This document shows positions 23,172-32,319 of a DNA stretch of 64,000 nt, piece by piece (position 1 is the stretch's first letter; each line of letters opens with the position of its first letter). A program made the translations under genes and the position numbers. Under the pieces are notes generated by a model. That model was not told where the DNA came from. It did no database searches and saw only the letters and a list, made by a program, of their open reading frames with translations. Source of the DNA: Palsa-504 sp963800415 (lineage in GTDB: Bacteria; Actinomycetota; Actinomycetes; Streptosporangiales; Streptosporangiaceae). Location of the stretch: NCBI GenBank assembly GCA_963800415.1, contig CAWDBS010000075.1:1-64000 (forward strand), in the 5' to 3' direction.

Positions 23172-24446
23172 TCAGTGAGCTTCCTTCATCCTGAGTTCCT
23201 GCAAGGTGGGGGCTGGTTTGACTGATCTGGCCTGGGTTCTCTCTCCTGGTTCCGGGGGATATTCGAGCGCTTCTCGAATACGGCGGTGGCGCGGGTGCCG
23301 TTATTGCGGACCGGTAACGATCGTGCCGGGTCATGCGGCGCGCAAGGCGGCGAACGGGTCGTGTTCCATGTAGTGCAAGGCCAGCACCGCCTTGACCATC
23401 ACGGTGCACTGTCCGGGGCGGCAGCGCAGCTCGGTGGCCAGGACTTTCCAGTACTTCAGCCGGGCGTTGCCGCGCTCGCCGACGCAGCGGAGCTGGGCCT
23501 GCAGCCGGTTCGCGGCCCGCTGCGCCGGGGTCAGGTCCTTTCCCCGCGGCTTGCGGCGGCCGGTGATCACTGCCTCGTCCCAGCCGAGGTAGCCCAGGTC
23601 AGCCAGCACGCCGATCAGCGAGGTGAGCATCGCCGCGATCCCGGCCTTCCGCGCGGCGGTGACGTCCACGGTCGCGCCGGGCTGCGGGGCCGCGGCCCAC
23701 AGCAGTTCCCCGGCCGGGGAGCACACGGTCTGCACGTTGAGCCCGTGCCGCTTGTGCTTGCCGGAGTAGAAGGCCCGCTGGCCCCCGGTTTTCCGGCCAA
23801 ACGTCACCGCGGGCACGTGCACTCCGTCCACGATCAGGTAGTCCCAGCCCATCTTCGCCGCCAGCCGGGCGACATCGCGCAGGCTGATCCGCCGGCCCTG
23901 GTCCGCCAGCACGCTGATTCCCTCGGCCACGTCCCGCCAGCATGTCGATTCCGAGATCCCGAACCCCGCGGCCAGCTCCGCGTACGTCAGGTTCGTGCGC
24001 ACGAACGCGATCACCAGCACCGCCTGCGCCAGCGGAGACAGCAGCCGCCACCGCGTCCGGTTCCGCTCATGCCGGCGCTGCAGCGAGGCGGCGAGGTCCT
24101 CGCAGGTCCCGGCGCTGACCTTCACCCCGGCCCGGAACAGGGCATACCCCGTCGCGGTCAGCTCCGGCGTGAACGACGTCCCCTGGTATACAGTCATGAC
24201 GGCTCCTGTTGACGGCTTGACTTCGAACACCAACCCGTTTAGCAGGAGCCGCCTTGCGCCTGCGGGGACATTACCTGCCACAACCGTAACGTGACCATCA
24301 TCTGCCCTGATCGTTACCGGCAGCCGCTGCCGGGACCCGCATCGCCACGCTCGCTCCGGCACCCCCGCCAGCCAGCGGGAAAGAAATCCGGGCAACCTGT
24401 CAAACAGCCACCAAGCTGCGAAGACGAGGATGAAGGAAGCTCAGTG
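23172..24446. mobile_element. IS5-family insertion sequence with long target duplication
   Basis: Flanked by identical TCATGAGGTAC at 23161-23171 and 24447-24457; identity extends to 14 bp (GTGTCATGAGGTAC, 23158-23171 and 24444-24457). Terminal inverted repeats share TGAGCTTCCTTCATCCT (left from 23176, right ending near 24443). It carries one transposase on the reverse strand. The duplication covers the ATGA stop/start overlap of the two dehydratase-system genes. An 11-bp or longer duplication is longer than the 2-9 bp I know for IS5 groups, so part of the identity may have pre-existed. Confidence 0.9.
23331..24197 (-). CDS. IS5-family transposase (DDE_Tnp_4 type)
   Basis: 288 residues from ATG 24197 (MTVYQGTSF); the longer frame upstream lacks similarity. 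An N-terminal HTH (LTYAELAAGFGISESTCWR) is followed by the DDE domain: LIVDGVHVP (first Asp), the family signature AFYSGKHKRHGLNVQ, VLADLGYLGWDE (second Asp) and RGNARLKYWK near the end. All catalytic blocks appear intact. It is transcribed against the dehydratase operon. Confidence 0.9.
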   Translation of the reverse strand: MTVYQGTSFTPELTATGYALFRAGVKVSAGTCEDLAASLQRRHERNRTRWRLLSPLAQAVLVIAFVRTNLTYAELAAGFGISESTCWRDVAEGISVLADQGRRISLRDVARLAAKMGWDYLIVDGVHVPAVTFGRKTGGQRAFYSGKHKRHGLNVQTVCSPAGELLWAAAPQPGATVDVTAARKAGIAAMLTSLIGVLADLGYLGWDEAVITGRRKPRGKDLTPAQRAANRLQAQLRCVGERGNARLKYWKVLATELRCRPGQCTVMVKAVLALHYMEHDPFAALRAA

Positions 24447-24448
24447 TC

Positions 24449-25396
24449 ATGAGGTACCTCGGGGTTGACCTCGGCTCGACCACCGCGAAGGCGGTGGTGA
24501 CCGACGAGCGCGGCGCGATCCTGGCCGCCAGCACGGTGCAGATGGGGGCGGTCAGCCAGCGGGGCATGGAGCGGGCGGTCGACGCTGCCCTGGCCTCGGC
24601 GGGCATCGAGGCCGGCGACCTGGCCGATACCGTGGCCACGGGATGCGGCCGGCGCCTTGTCCCCGGCGCGGCGCGGACCTTCACCGAGATCACCTGCCAC
24701 GCCCGCGGCACCGCCGCGATGTGCCCCGGCGTCCGGCTGGTCATCGACATCGGCGGGCAGGACAGCAAGGCCATCACGGTCGATGAGAGCGGCCTGGTCG
24801 AGGACTTCGCGATGAACGACCGGTGCGCCAGCGGGACCGGCCGGTTCTACGAGGTGCTGGCGCGGGCGCTGGAGTGCGAGCTGGACTCGCTGGCTGCGCT
24901 GGCCCTTGGCGGTAGCCGGGATCTTGAAGTGTCGAGCATGTGCGCGACGTTCGCGGAGACCGAGATCATCTCGCTGCTGGCCCAGGGCCTCCCCGCGGCG
25001 GACATCGCCTCGTCGGTGCACCGGGCCGTCGCGGCCCGCACCCTCGCGCTGGTGGCCCAGGTAGGCAAGCGGACCCCGGTCGTGCTGACCGGCGGGGTGG
25101 CGCGCAACCGCGCCGCGGTCCGGTTCCTGGCCGAGGCGCTTGACCTGGAGGTCCAGGTGCCCGCCTCCTGCGCGGCCGTGACGGCATGGTTGCCTTCGTG
25201 GCCGGGGCCTCCGCAGGAAGCCCCGCGACCGGGGCCTTCGCGGGAGGCTCAGTGGTCGAGCTCGGGCCTGGCATCGCGGTGCGGACATCCCAGGGCGCGC
25301 CGCCCTGGTAAGATCTCGCCCCGCCCCGGCGCGCCGCCGGCTCGATGTCACATCGTGCCGGCTATTACCGGCTCAACGCCACATCGTGCCGGCTGA
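24449..25396 (+). CDS. ATP-dependent activator of 2-hydroxyacyl-CoA dehydratase (HgdC/BadG-like), abnormal C-terminus
   Basis: ASKHA-fold ATPase: GVDLGSTTAKAV phosphate loop, VIDIGGQDSKAI, VVLTGGVARN. Cys126 (NDRCASGTGRF) and Cys165 (SSMCATF) match the two Cys that bridge a [4Fe-4S] cluster between two activator monomers (Cys127/Cys166 in Acidaminococcus HgdC, from memory). It would drive an electron to the dehydratase with ATP. After about residue 240 the normal ending (G-A-L-G-A-A helix) is missing and a 75-residue Pro/Arg-rich tail follows, suggesting a shift or rearrangement near 25165. Its ATG was in the ATGA overlap with the preceding gene, now 1.29 kb away because of the IS5-family insertion, which also removes its leader. 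Confidence 0.82.
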   Translation: MRYLGVDLGSTTAKAVVTDERGAILAASTVQMGAVSQRGMERAVDAALASAGIEAGDLADTVATGCGRRLVPGAARTFTEITCHARGTAAMCPGVRLVIDIGGQDSKAITVDESGLVEDFAMNDRCASGTGRFYEVLARALECELDSLAALALGGSRDLEVSSMCATFAETEIISLLAQGLPAADIASSVHRAVAARTLALVAQVGKRTPVVLTGGVARNRAAVRFLAEALDLEVQVPASCAAVTAWLPSWPGPPQEAPRPGPSREAQWSSSGLASRCGHPRARRPGKISPRPGAPPARCHIVPAITGSTPHRAG

Positions 25397-26218
25397 CTCG
25401 GGTGTGCAAAACTCCATGGGGCGCTAAAGCACCCGGTCCGCGCCTACGTGACAGGTGCATCCGTTACCAGCGGTGCGCCTGAGCCTGTCCCTGGGGCCCA
25501 CAATCGACCGCGGCCCCGCCCGGGCGTAGCTACCCACGATGACCCGGGAGGCGCCGCAGACGATGCTCGTGCGCGCCATCCGTAACGCACAACCGTCCGC
25601 TTGGGACGACACGATGGGTCAGGGCTGGCTGAGGGACTTACCTGCACCGGTCCGGTACCGCAAGTGGTCATTTCCCTGGTCTGGCGGTAGTGGCGGCCTG
25701 GTCCGGGGCGTGACTCAGTCTGCTCCCTGTTCCCGATCGCTGCCGGTTCGTGCGAGCGGCCGGGCCGGGTCAGGGGGCGCGCAGCGCCCGCGCAGCGGCG
25801 CCGGAGGCGTCCTTGACCCGGCCGGACGTGAGCCGATAATGGGCGGCCGGGGATGGGGAGCCGGTTCAGGAGGGGGTGCTGGGCGTCAGGATCCTGGGGC
25901 GTCTGCTTCCTTGGGGCCGGGGCGGGGTGACGGCCGTGGGCTGGCCATGACCGGGGGACCGCTGGAAGGGGGGCAGCCAGACTTACCTAGGCCCGCGGGC
26001 ACGGCACGCGCCGTGCCCGGCGACATGATGATGTATCGGGTGCCCCCATTGCGGGGGTGCGGCCGCTCATTCTTTACAGGCCGTCCGCGCGGCCCGGTGC
26101 GGGCCGGGCGGCTGGACAGCCCTTGGCGGGAGCTGGCCGCGGTGTTCCCCATCGGATGAGCGCGGCGCCGCCCTCTCCGGCTGTGCCCCGTGGTCACGGC
26201 GATGCCGGGCCGCCGGGT
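25397..26218. other. Gene-poor junction between the activator and the IS110 remnant
   Basis: About 820 bp with no frame I can support. A 15-bp direct repeat CACATCGTGCCGGCT occurs at 25349-25363 and 25380-25394. A forward frame at about 25180-25312 (ending GAPPW) overlaps the activator's odd tail and may be the end of another lost gene. The left flank of the IS110-type element should lie here, but its end cannot be fixed. Confidence 0.4.
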
Positions 26219-26405
26219 TCAGCAGGCGGTGAGGGCGTCGTCGCCGAGCTCGGTCAGGATGTGGCAGGCCTGCCGGATGATCTTGCGGGCCTGGGAGATG
26301 GCGGCGCGTTTGCCGTCGTTGCGCTCCTTGACCGCGCGTAGTAGGCGTGGTCGGGAGCGCCGGTGCGGGCGTGGGCCTTGCCGGCCTCATACACGGCCCA
26401 GCGCA
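26219..26405 (-). pseudogene. C-terminal fragment of the interrupted IS110-type transposase
   Basis: The reverse strand reads RWAVYEAGKAHARTGAPDHA, then, after a one-base deletion (GCGCGGTC where GCGGCGGTC is expected), AVKERNDGKRAAISQARKII and ILTELGDDALTAC before the stop at 26219. This is the missing end of the transposase at 32518-33366, whose last homologous residues are GPPVLR; joined they read LRWAVYEAG. A 6.1-kb recombinase element separates the halves. Confidence 0.85.
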
Positions 26406-26510
26406 TTTCCTCTGCTGTGTGACCGCGTTCTCGTTTCTCCTTTCTCTGCTCCTGCTGAGCGGGGTTTTCGCTTTGTGCTCAGTGGTGTCGCGTCACTAGG
26501 GTCGCCCTTC

Positions 26511-27989
26511 GTGCAGCTGATCTTCTTTGCCAGCGCGGGCTGGGAGACGTGGGATGTGGCGGGCCGGCCGGCGATCCCGGACAGGATGCCGGTGCTGGCC
26601 GACGACGACCTGCTCTTCGAGGACGACGGTTCACCCCGGCCGGTGGTGGCGGCGAACCGGTGGCTGCGTGAGCTTCCGTGCAGCGGTGCCCCGGCGACGC
26701 AGACGTGGGCGGTGTATGCGCGGGTGCTCCGCGACTGGATGGTGTTTCTTGGCGCTCATGGCATCGGGCTGTTCGACGGCCGGGATCGGCTGAAGGCGGC
26801 GCTGGGGGCGTATGCGGCCTACCGGGCGGGCGGGCCGGCCGGGGCGCGGTTCGCGGCGGTGACCTGGAACCGGCACATGAGCGTGTTGTCGTCGTTCTAC
26901 CGGTGGGCTGAGGCCGAGGGGCATGCGGCCGCGGTGCCGTTCAGCTACGCGCAGGCGCAGGCCCGCTTCGCCGGCAGCGTCGGCGGGGCTGGCGTGAACC
27001 TGGCCCGGCGGCGTGTCCCGAAGCGGCACGTGACGATCAAATACCTGGAGCCCGGATTCGCCGACCTGTTCGTGCGGGCACTGGCCGGGCTGGGGCCGGA
27101 CGGCACGGCGGACGCGGCGTATCGGGGCCGTGAGCTGGCCCGGAACTCCGCGGTCGCGCGGCTGGCGCTGGCGACCGGCCTTCGCCGGCAGGAGTTCACC
27201 TTCCTGCTGGCCTGCGAGCTCCCGCCGCTGCCCGGGCCCGGGCCTGGTGATGGCGGCCTGCCGATCCCGTTCGGCGTCCCGGCCGGGGTGACCAAGGGCG
27301 GCAAGTTCCGCACCACCTGGGTCGATTACCCCGCGCTGGAGGCGGCCCACCGCTATGCCAGCCTCGATCGGGCGGCGAGCGTGGCCGGATCGGCGTGGAG
27401 TCCCCCGGCCCGCTGGGGGGCGCCGCTGGTGGTGACCGAGCCCGATGCCGCCGGCGGCCGGGTGAACGGGGTCCGGGTGCGGTGGGCGTCGTTGCGGCCC
27501 GGTGACCGGCGGCGGCTGGTGGCCCCCGGCGGCGGGACGTGCCTGCTCGCGGCCCGCGGCGACGGAGGGCCGTTCACCGCGTGGGACAGCGTGTTCACCC
27601 GGGCCTCGGACCGGATCAGGCGCCGCTTCGAGCCGCGGTTCCCTCAAGTGCACCCGCACCGGCTCCGGCACTCGTTTGCGATGGCCACGCTGGAGAGGCT
27701 GGTGGGCGGCTACTACGCGCAGGCCGCCCAGCTCGTAACCGGCACCGGCACCGGGACAGGCCCGGATGCGGCGCTGGCTTTGTATCTGGCCAAGTCCGAC
27801 CCGCTGATGGTGCTGCGTGACCTGCTGGGTCACTCCTCGGTGCTGACCACGGAGGTTTATCTGCGGCGGCTGGACATGACCCGGATCTACCGGGATGCCT
27901 ACCAGCGGGCCGGGGCCGATCACGGGCTGCTGGAGAGCGCGGAGCGGGAAGCCGGCGAAGAGTTCGCCGATGAGCGGGGTGATTCCTGA
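26511..27989 (+). CDS. Tyrosine recombinase 1 of the trio
   Basis: 492 residues from GTG 26511; ATG 26587 is an alternative start and neither has a strong ribosome site. The N-terminal SAM-like core-binding domain spans ~60-190. The catalytic domain has Arg in LATGLRRQEF, the HPHRLRHSF box, LLGHSS and the Tyr in TTEVYLRRLD. All six positions are filled, so it is the recombinase of the trio most likely to cut and rejoin DNA. Its stop overlaps the next start (TGATG). Confidence 0.88.
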   Translation: MQLIFFASAGWETWDVAGRPAIPDRMPVLADDDLLFEDDGSPRPVVAANRWLRELPCSGAPATQTWAVYARVLRDWMVFLGAHGIGLFDGRDRLKAALGAYAAYRAGGPAGARFAAVTWNRHMSVLSSFYRWAEAEGHAAAVPFSYAQAQARFAGSVGGAGVNLARRRVPKRHVTIKYLEPGFADLFVRALAGLGPDGTADAAYRGRELARNSAVARLALATGLRRQEFTFLLACELPPLPGPGPGDGGLPIPFGVPAGVTKGGKFRTTWVDYPALEAAHRYASLDRAASVAGSAWSPPARWGAPLVVTEPDAAGGRVNGVRVRWASLRPGDRRRLVAPGGGTCLLAARGDGGPFTAWDSVFTRASDRIRRRFEPRFPQVHPHRLRHSFAMATLERLVGGYYAQAAQLVTGTGTGTGPDAALALYLAKSDPLMVLRDLLGHSSVLTTEVYLRRLDMTRIYRDAYQRAGADHGLLESAEREAGEEFADERGDS

Positions 27990-29680
27990 TGCCGGCCGAG
28001 CTGCTCGGTGACCCGGCCGGGATCTCCTGCGCCTTCAGTGACGGCCGGCGCAGCCGCCACGTGGTAGTCACCCCAGATCCGCTGCCGCTGGTCCGCGACC
28101 TGCTGACCGGGCTGGCCGGGCTGGTCCATCCGCACGGGCCGGTGGATGCGCCCGGCACCGTCACCGATTACCTGGCCGGGGTGCGGGACCTGGCCGGGTT
28201 CCTGCGCGTACGGGAGGCGCGCGGCGGCGCGGGCGCGCTGACCCGGGTGCTGCTGGCCGAGTACTGGATGCAGGCCGGCTGGCGTCACGAGTCGGCGACC
28301 CGGCGGATGCTCGCCGCCGTCGATGCCGCTACCGGCGTCCTGCGGCCGGAGGTGCGGGCACTGGTCGCGGGCCGGCACTTCGCCGCGATGCCGGTCACCG
28401 CGCCGCTGCAGCCGTATACCGAGCAGGAGTGGGAGCGCCTGCACCGGGTGTGCCGTCAGGTGGCGGACGAGGCGTTCGGCCGCTACCGGGCCGCGCGCGC
28501 CGGGGCGGCCGGCGGGGACGACCCGCGGGCCGCCGGGTGGGATGCCGGCAACCTGAGGTGGCTGCTGACTCGCCTGGGCCCGGCCGGCGACGGTGAGGCA
28601 GCCGCCTGGCTGGGCCGGAACCGGTCCTGGGTCACCGCCCGTGGCGGGGTCCGGTCAGCGTGCGAAGAGCTGTATCCCACCATGGAAGTGACCGCCGCCT
28701 ACCGGCTGCTGCTGGGCATGTATTCCGGGATCGTGCCCGACGGCATCGCCGACCTCGGGGTGGGTGACATCGACTGGGCGGGGGACGCCACCGTCCTGCT
28801 CGGCTACGTCAAACGGCGGACCGCGGCCGAGTCGATGACCTTGCCGCGCAAGGCGGTCCGGCTGCTCGAGCAGTGGCTGGAGCATTCCGCGCTGACCCGC
28901 GAGCATGCGCCGGCGGGTCTGGCCGGCCGCTTGTGGCTGCACTACAACCGGTTCGCCTCGCCGCGCTGGCGTGGCGGGGTCTCCGCCCGCGCCCCGGTGG
29001 GCTGGGCGCCGCGGACCGGCGTGCAGGTGGACCGGCGGCGGGTCCGCACGAGCTACCTGGCGCTGCGGGATCGCAGCCGCTGGCACGGCAGCACGCGATC
29101 GGCGATTGACCCTAACCACTCCCCGGCGGTGGAAGGCGACCATTACCTGACCGCCACCACCGCCGCGCAGCAGGACATGGTTGAGCAGATCATCGAGGAT
29201 GCGCAGCAGGACATGCTGCGCCGGGCCGCGCCCGCGGTGGTCCTGACCGACGCCGGCGTCTGCGATCTCGCGGGCCGCTACCCGGAGCTGATCTCCCGGC
29301 TCGGCGTGGACGACACCGCCATCGCCGAGCTGACCGGCGGGACCCGCGACGTGTTCGCGGCCGCCTGCGCCGACCCGCTGTCGGGCCTGCACGGCCCGCC
29401 CGGCAAGCCATGCCCGGCCCGGCCGTGGGTGTGCCTGCTCTGCCCGCTGGCGGTGTTCACGCCCCGGCACGCGGCGAACCTGCTGCGGCTCAAGGCGTTC
29501 TTCGCCCGGCAGTGGCAGCAAATGCCCGCAGCGCAGTTCATGGCCGTGTTCGGGCCGTATGCCGCTCGCATCGGCCAGGTGCTCGACCGCTACCCCCCGC
29601 AGCTGCTGGCCGCCCTCGCCGCCGAGGTCGGCGACCACGACGGTGAGCTTCCGCTGCGCGCCGAGGAGCTGACCTCGTGA
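27989..29680 (+). CDS. Recombinase 2 of the trio, catalytic residues not evident
   Basis: 563 residues. Organisation (core-binding region ~60-140, large C-terminal domain from ~150) matches the second recombinase of trio or Tn554-type elements, but at the place of the first catalytic Arg it reads LGMYSGIVPDGIADL, and no HxxR or terminal Tyr box is convincing. It may be a structural partner in the synaptic complex. A Cys cluster (CPARPWVCLLCPLAVF) lies near residue 475. Overlaps both neighbours (TGATG before, GTGA after). Confidence 0.8.
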   Translation: MPAELLGDPAGISCAFSDGRRSRHVVVTPDPLPLVRDLLTGLAGLVHPHGPVDAPGTVTDYLAGVRDLAGFLRVREARGGAGALTRVLLAEYWMQAGWRHESATRRMLAAVDAATGVLRPEVRALVAGRHFAAMPVTAPLQPYTEQEWERLHRVCRQVADEAFGRYRAARAGAAGGDDPRAAGWDAGNLRWLLTRLGPAGDGEAAAWLGRNRSWVTARGGVRSACEELYPTMEVTAAYRLLLGMYSGIVPDGIADLGVGDIDWAGDATVLLGYVKRRTAAESMTLPRKAVRLLEQWLEHSALTREHAPAGLAGRLWLHYNRFASPRWRGGVSARAPVGWAPRTGVQVDRRRVRTSYLALRDRSRWHGSTRSAIDPNHSPAVEGDHYLTATTAAQQDMVEQIIEDAQQDMLRRAAPAVVLTDAGVCDLAGRYPELISRLGVDDTAIAELTGGTRDVFAAACADPLSGLHGPPGKPCPARPWVCLLCPLAVFTPRHAANLLRLKAFFARQWQQMPAAQFMAVFGPYAARIGQVLDRYPPQLLAALAAEVGDHDGELPLRAEELTS

Positions 29681-31846
29681 CCCGCGGCATCGCCGCGGCC
29701 GCCCCCGGGGATGCCGCGTCGCCGTTCTCCGGCACCGACCTGTGCGCCGAGGCGGGATGGCGGCTGCGGGCCGGCGGACGCAGGCCTGTCTTCGACGACG
29801 ACGTTCTGGTGCTTCGGTGACGTTGACGGGCTGGCGGTGCAGCTCAGCGAGGGCGACGTGCGGATGGACTTCACCGCGATCTGCGATCCGCGCTGGCGGC
29901 TGGTCGCCAAGGAATACCTGCTGGCCCGGATGCTACCCGGCCACGAGCTGGTGGCCGTGCTGCCGCACGCCTACCGGATCCCGCTCGCGCTGCGCAGCTG
30001 CAAGCGCCGGCTCGCCGAGCTGACCGGATGGCTGAACTGGCTCACCGCCAGCAGCGCCGGCTCGCTGTCGCAGGTGTCCCAGCAGCACTGCGACCGCTAC
30101 CTGCACCACCGTCGCGCGCGCCGGGACCGCAGCGGGGCGGTGCTCGGCAGCGTCGATGAGTCGGTGGCTCGCCTGGCCGCCGCGGTCGTCATCGAGCTCG
30201 CGCTCTACGGGGAGCTGTTCACCGCCGACGCCTACGCCCCCGGCTTCCGGCCCTGGGATGGCAGGTCGTCCGCCCGGGTGGCCGGGATGCGCGCGCCCGA
30301 GGGCAACAAGACCCCGGTGGTGCGCCAGGAGGTCCTGCAGCCGATGCTCGCCGCAGCCCTCTACCTGGCAGGCACCATCGGGTCCCGCATCGCAGCGCTC
30401 GGCGAGCAGGTCCGCCGGCAGCGTACTCCCGCCAGCGGGCACCGGGCCAGCGCCGCAGACATCGCCGAGGTCCTCAGCCGGCACCGCCGCCACGGCCAGC
30501 CGCTGGAGGCAGCCCCGCCCCACCTCGCGCGGGCCCGGATCGCCCGCGGCTGGGATCCGGACGACCCGCTGCTCGGAGTAAGCCTGGCCGCCATGGCCCG
30601 GCAGGCTGGCGCGGGGAGGATCACGCCCGGCGACCTGCCGGCGCTCCGCCCGCTCATCACCCGGGCCATGCGCGAGGTGGGCGCGGAAAAGCCGTGGGGC
30701 CGGGACGCCGGGGTGGTGCCGCGAGCGGACAGCGGCGAGCCCGTCCCCTGGACGCTTCCGCTGCATGAACGTGACGTCAGGGACCTCACCGGCTTCGCCG
30801 GGACCGCGTGCCTGCTGGTCGTCGCGACCCTCACCGGGATGCGGGAGAGCGAGCTGATGGAGTTGCGCTCCGGCTGCCGCCGCCCGCCCGCCGCCGGGGA
30901 TCCCTTCGCCCGGCACCGGCTGGCCGGCACGCTCATCAAAGGGCAGCCCCTCGGCGGGACCGAGGAGGAGTGGGTCGTCATCGAGCAGGTCGACCAGGCG
31001 GTCGCGCTGGCCGAGCAGCTATCCGGCCGCGCCGGGACCGATGCCCCCGTGTTCGGCCGCTTCTCCTTCCCGGTCCGCTATCCGTTGTTCCGCGCGTGGG
31101 TAAACGGGCCGGGCGGGCGCCGGCTCGGGCTGGCCCCGATCCCCGGCGACACCGTGACCTTGCGGATGCTGCGGCGCACCCTGGCCCGGGAACTGGCCTA
31201 CCGTCCCGGCGGCCTGCTCGCCGCCAAGATCCACCTCAAGCACGTGTCCGCGGCGACTACCGAGGGCTACGCCAGCCGGCCCGGCGGCGCCCAGGCCAAG
31301 CTCCTCGCCGAGATCGGCGAGCACGAGGCGGAACGAAACCTGCAGCTCGTGCTCACCGAATTCCGCAACTACCAGGACGGCGTCATGCCCGCCGGGCCCG
31401 GGGCGCGCGAGCTGACCGAGTTCTTCTCCACCGTCGACGGGGACCTCTCCGGGCACGCTGGCACCGCGCCGAACGTGCTCGCCAGCGACCAGCAGGTGCT
31501 CAACCTGCTCGGCAAGCGCGCCGGAGCGCTGCACCTGGGCCTGGCGAACTACTGCTGGTTCACCGACCCCTCCCGGGCACTATGCCTGAAACTCGCGGGC
31601 ACTCCCGGCGCCGGCAAGCCCCTGATCGGGATGTGCGACTCCGCGCGCTGCCCGCAAGCCACCCACCACCCCCGCCACCGGGCGGCGTGGGCCAAGACCG
31701 CCGAAGACCACGCCGTGTTCCTGGGCCAGATCGGCCGGGCCCGCAAAGCCGAACATGCCCGCCTGAACGCCGAACTGGAGCGCGCCCACCGCGTTCTCGA
31801 CGCCATCGACGCAGCCGCCGGGCACAACCATGAGGAGACCCGGTAA
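29677..31846 (+). pseudogene. Recombinase 3 of the trio, with a frameshift near 29806
   Basis: The natural start is GTG 29677, overlapping the previous stop as GTGA. That frame runs about 48 codons (ending RRPVFDDDVLVLR) to TGA at about 29820. The family sequence continues in another frame as WCFGDVDGLAVQLSEGDV and runs to 31846 without a break. One surplus base around 29800-29806 explains this. The catalytic part has LTGMRESELMEL, and near the end HLKHVSAATTEGYASRPGG with the likely Tyr. A start at ATG 29711 would give 711 residues with an unrelated N-terminus. It could be a mutation, a sequencing error or programmed frameshifting. Confidence 0.75.
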
Positions 31847-31848
31847 AC

Positions 31849-32319
31849 ATGCGGATCAGCAACGAGCGGCGCCACGACACCGAGCAGCGCGTCCGGGCCG
31901 CCGCCCGCGCCATGCTGGCCGGAGAGATACCGGCCGGCCGCAAGTGCGACATCACCACCCTCGCCAGGCAGGCCGGGATATCCCGGGCCACGCTCTACCG
32001 CAGCTATCCGCACCTGAAAGCCGAGTTCGAAGACCAGCTCGCCCAACGGCAGGCCAGCGGCTGCGCCCCCGACCCCCGTGACACTCAGGTCCTGCGGCTC
32101 CAAGACGAGAACGCCCGGCTCAAAGATCGCCTCGCCGCGCACGAGTCCGCCCTCGCCCAGCTCGGGGAGTTCAAGATCCTCGCCCTGTCCCGGCTCGCCG
32201 CCCAGCACGAACAGATCAAGCGCCTGCGCGCAGGCCACACCGCCACCGCCCGGGCGAGCGGGACTGTCCTCGACCTACCCGCCGACCGCACGAGCAGGCA
32301 TGCCGGTCCGCGCAGCTGA
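31849..32319 (+). CDS. Small HTH/coiled-coil protein of the trio element
   Basis: 156 residues, 2 nt after the third recombinase. An N-terminal TetR-like HTH (CDITTLARQAGISRATLYRS) is followed by a charged coiled coil (~75-120: LQDENARLKDRLAAHES). It corresponds to the TnpC/DUF6262-type accessory protein that follows recombinases in Tn554-like elements, probably helping DNA binding or orientation. GAGGAG precedes the start at 11 nt. Confidence 0.75.
   Translation: MRISNERRHDTEQRVRAAARAMLAGEIPAGRKCDITTLARQAGISRATLYRSYPHLKAEFEDQLAQRQASGCAPDPRDTQVLRLQDENARLKDRLAAHESALAQLGEFKILALSRLAAQHEQIKRLRAGHTATARASGTVLDLPADRTSRHAGPRS

Noticed and set aside
25349..25394. Two copies of CACATCGTGCCGGCT as possible element ends
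   Set aside because: They are 31 bp apart with nothing between them, so they cannot bound an element.
20636..25396. Complete four-subunit benzoyl-CoA reductase BcrABCD
   Set aside because: Only one ASKHA ATPase gene and no ferredoxin are present; the evidence supports the broader dehydratase/reductase family only.
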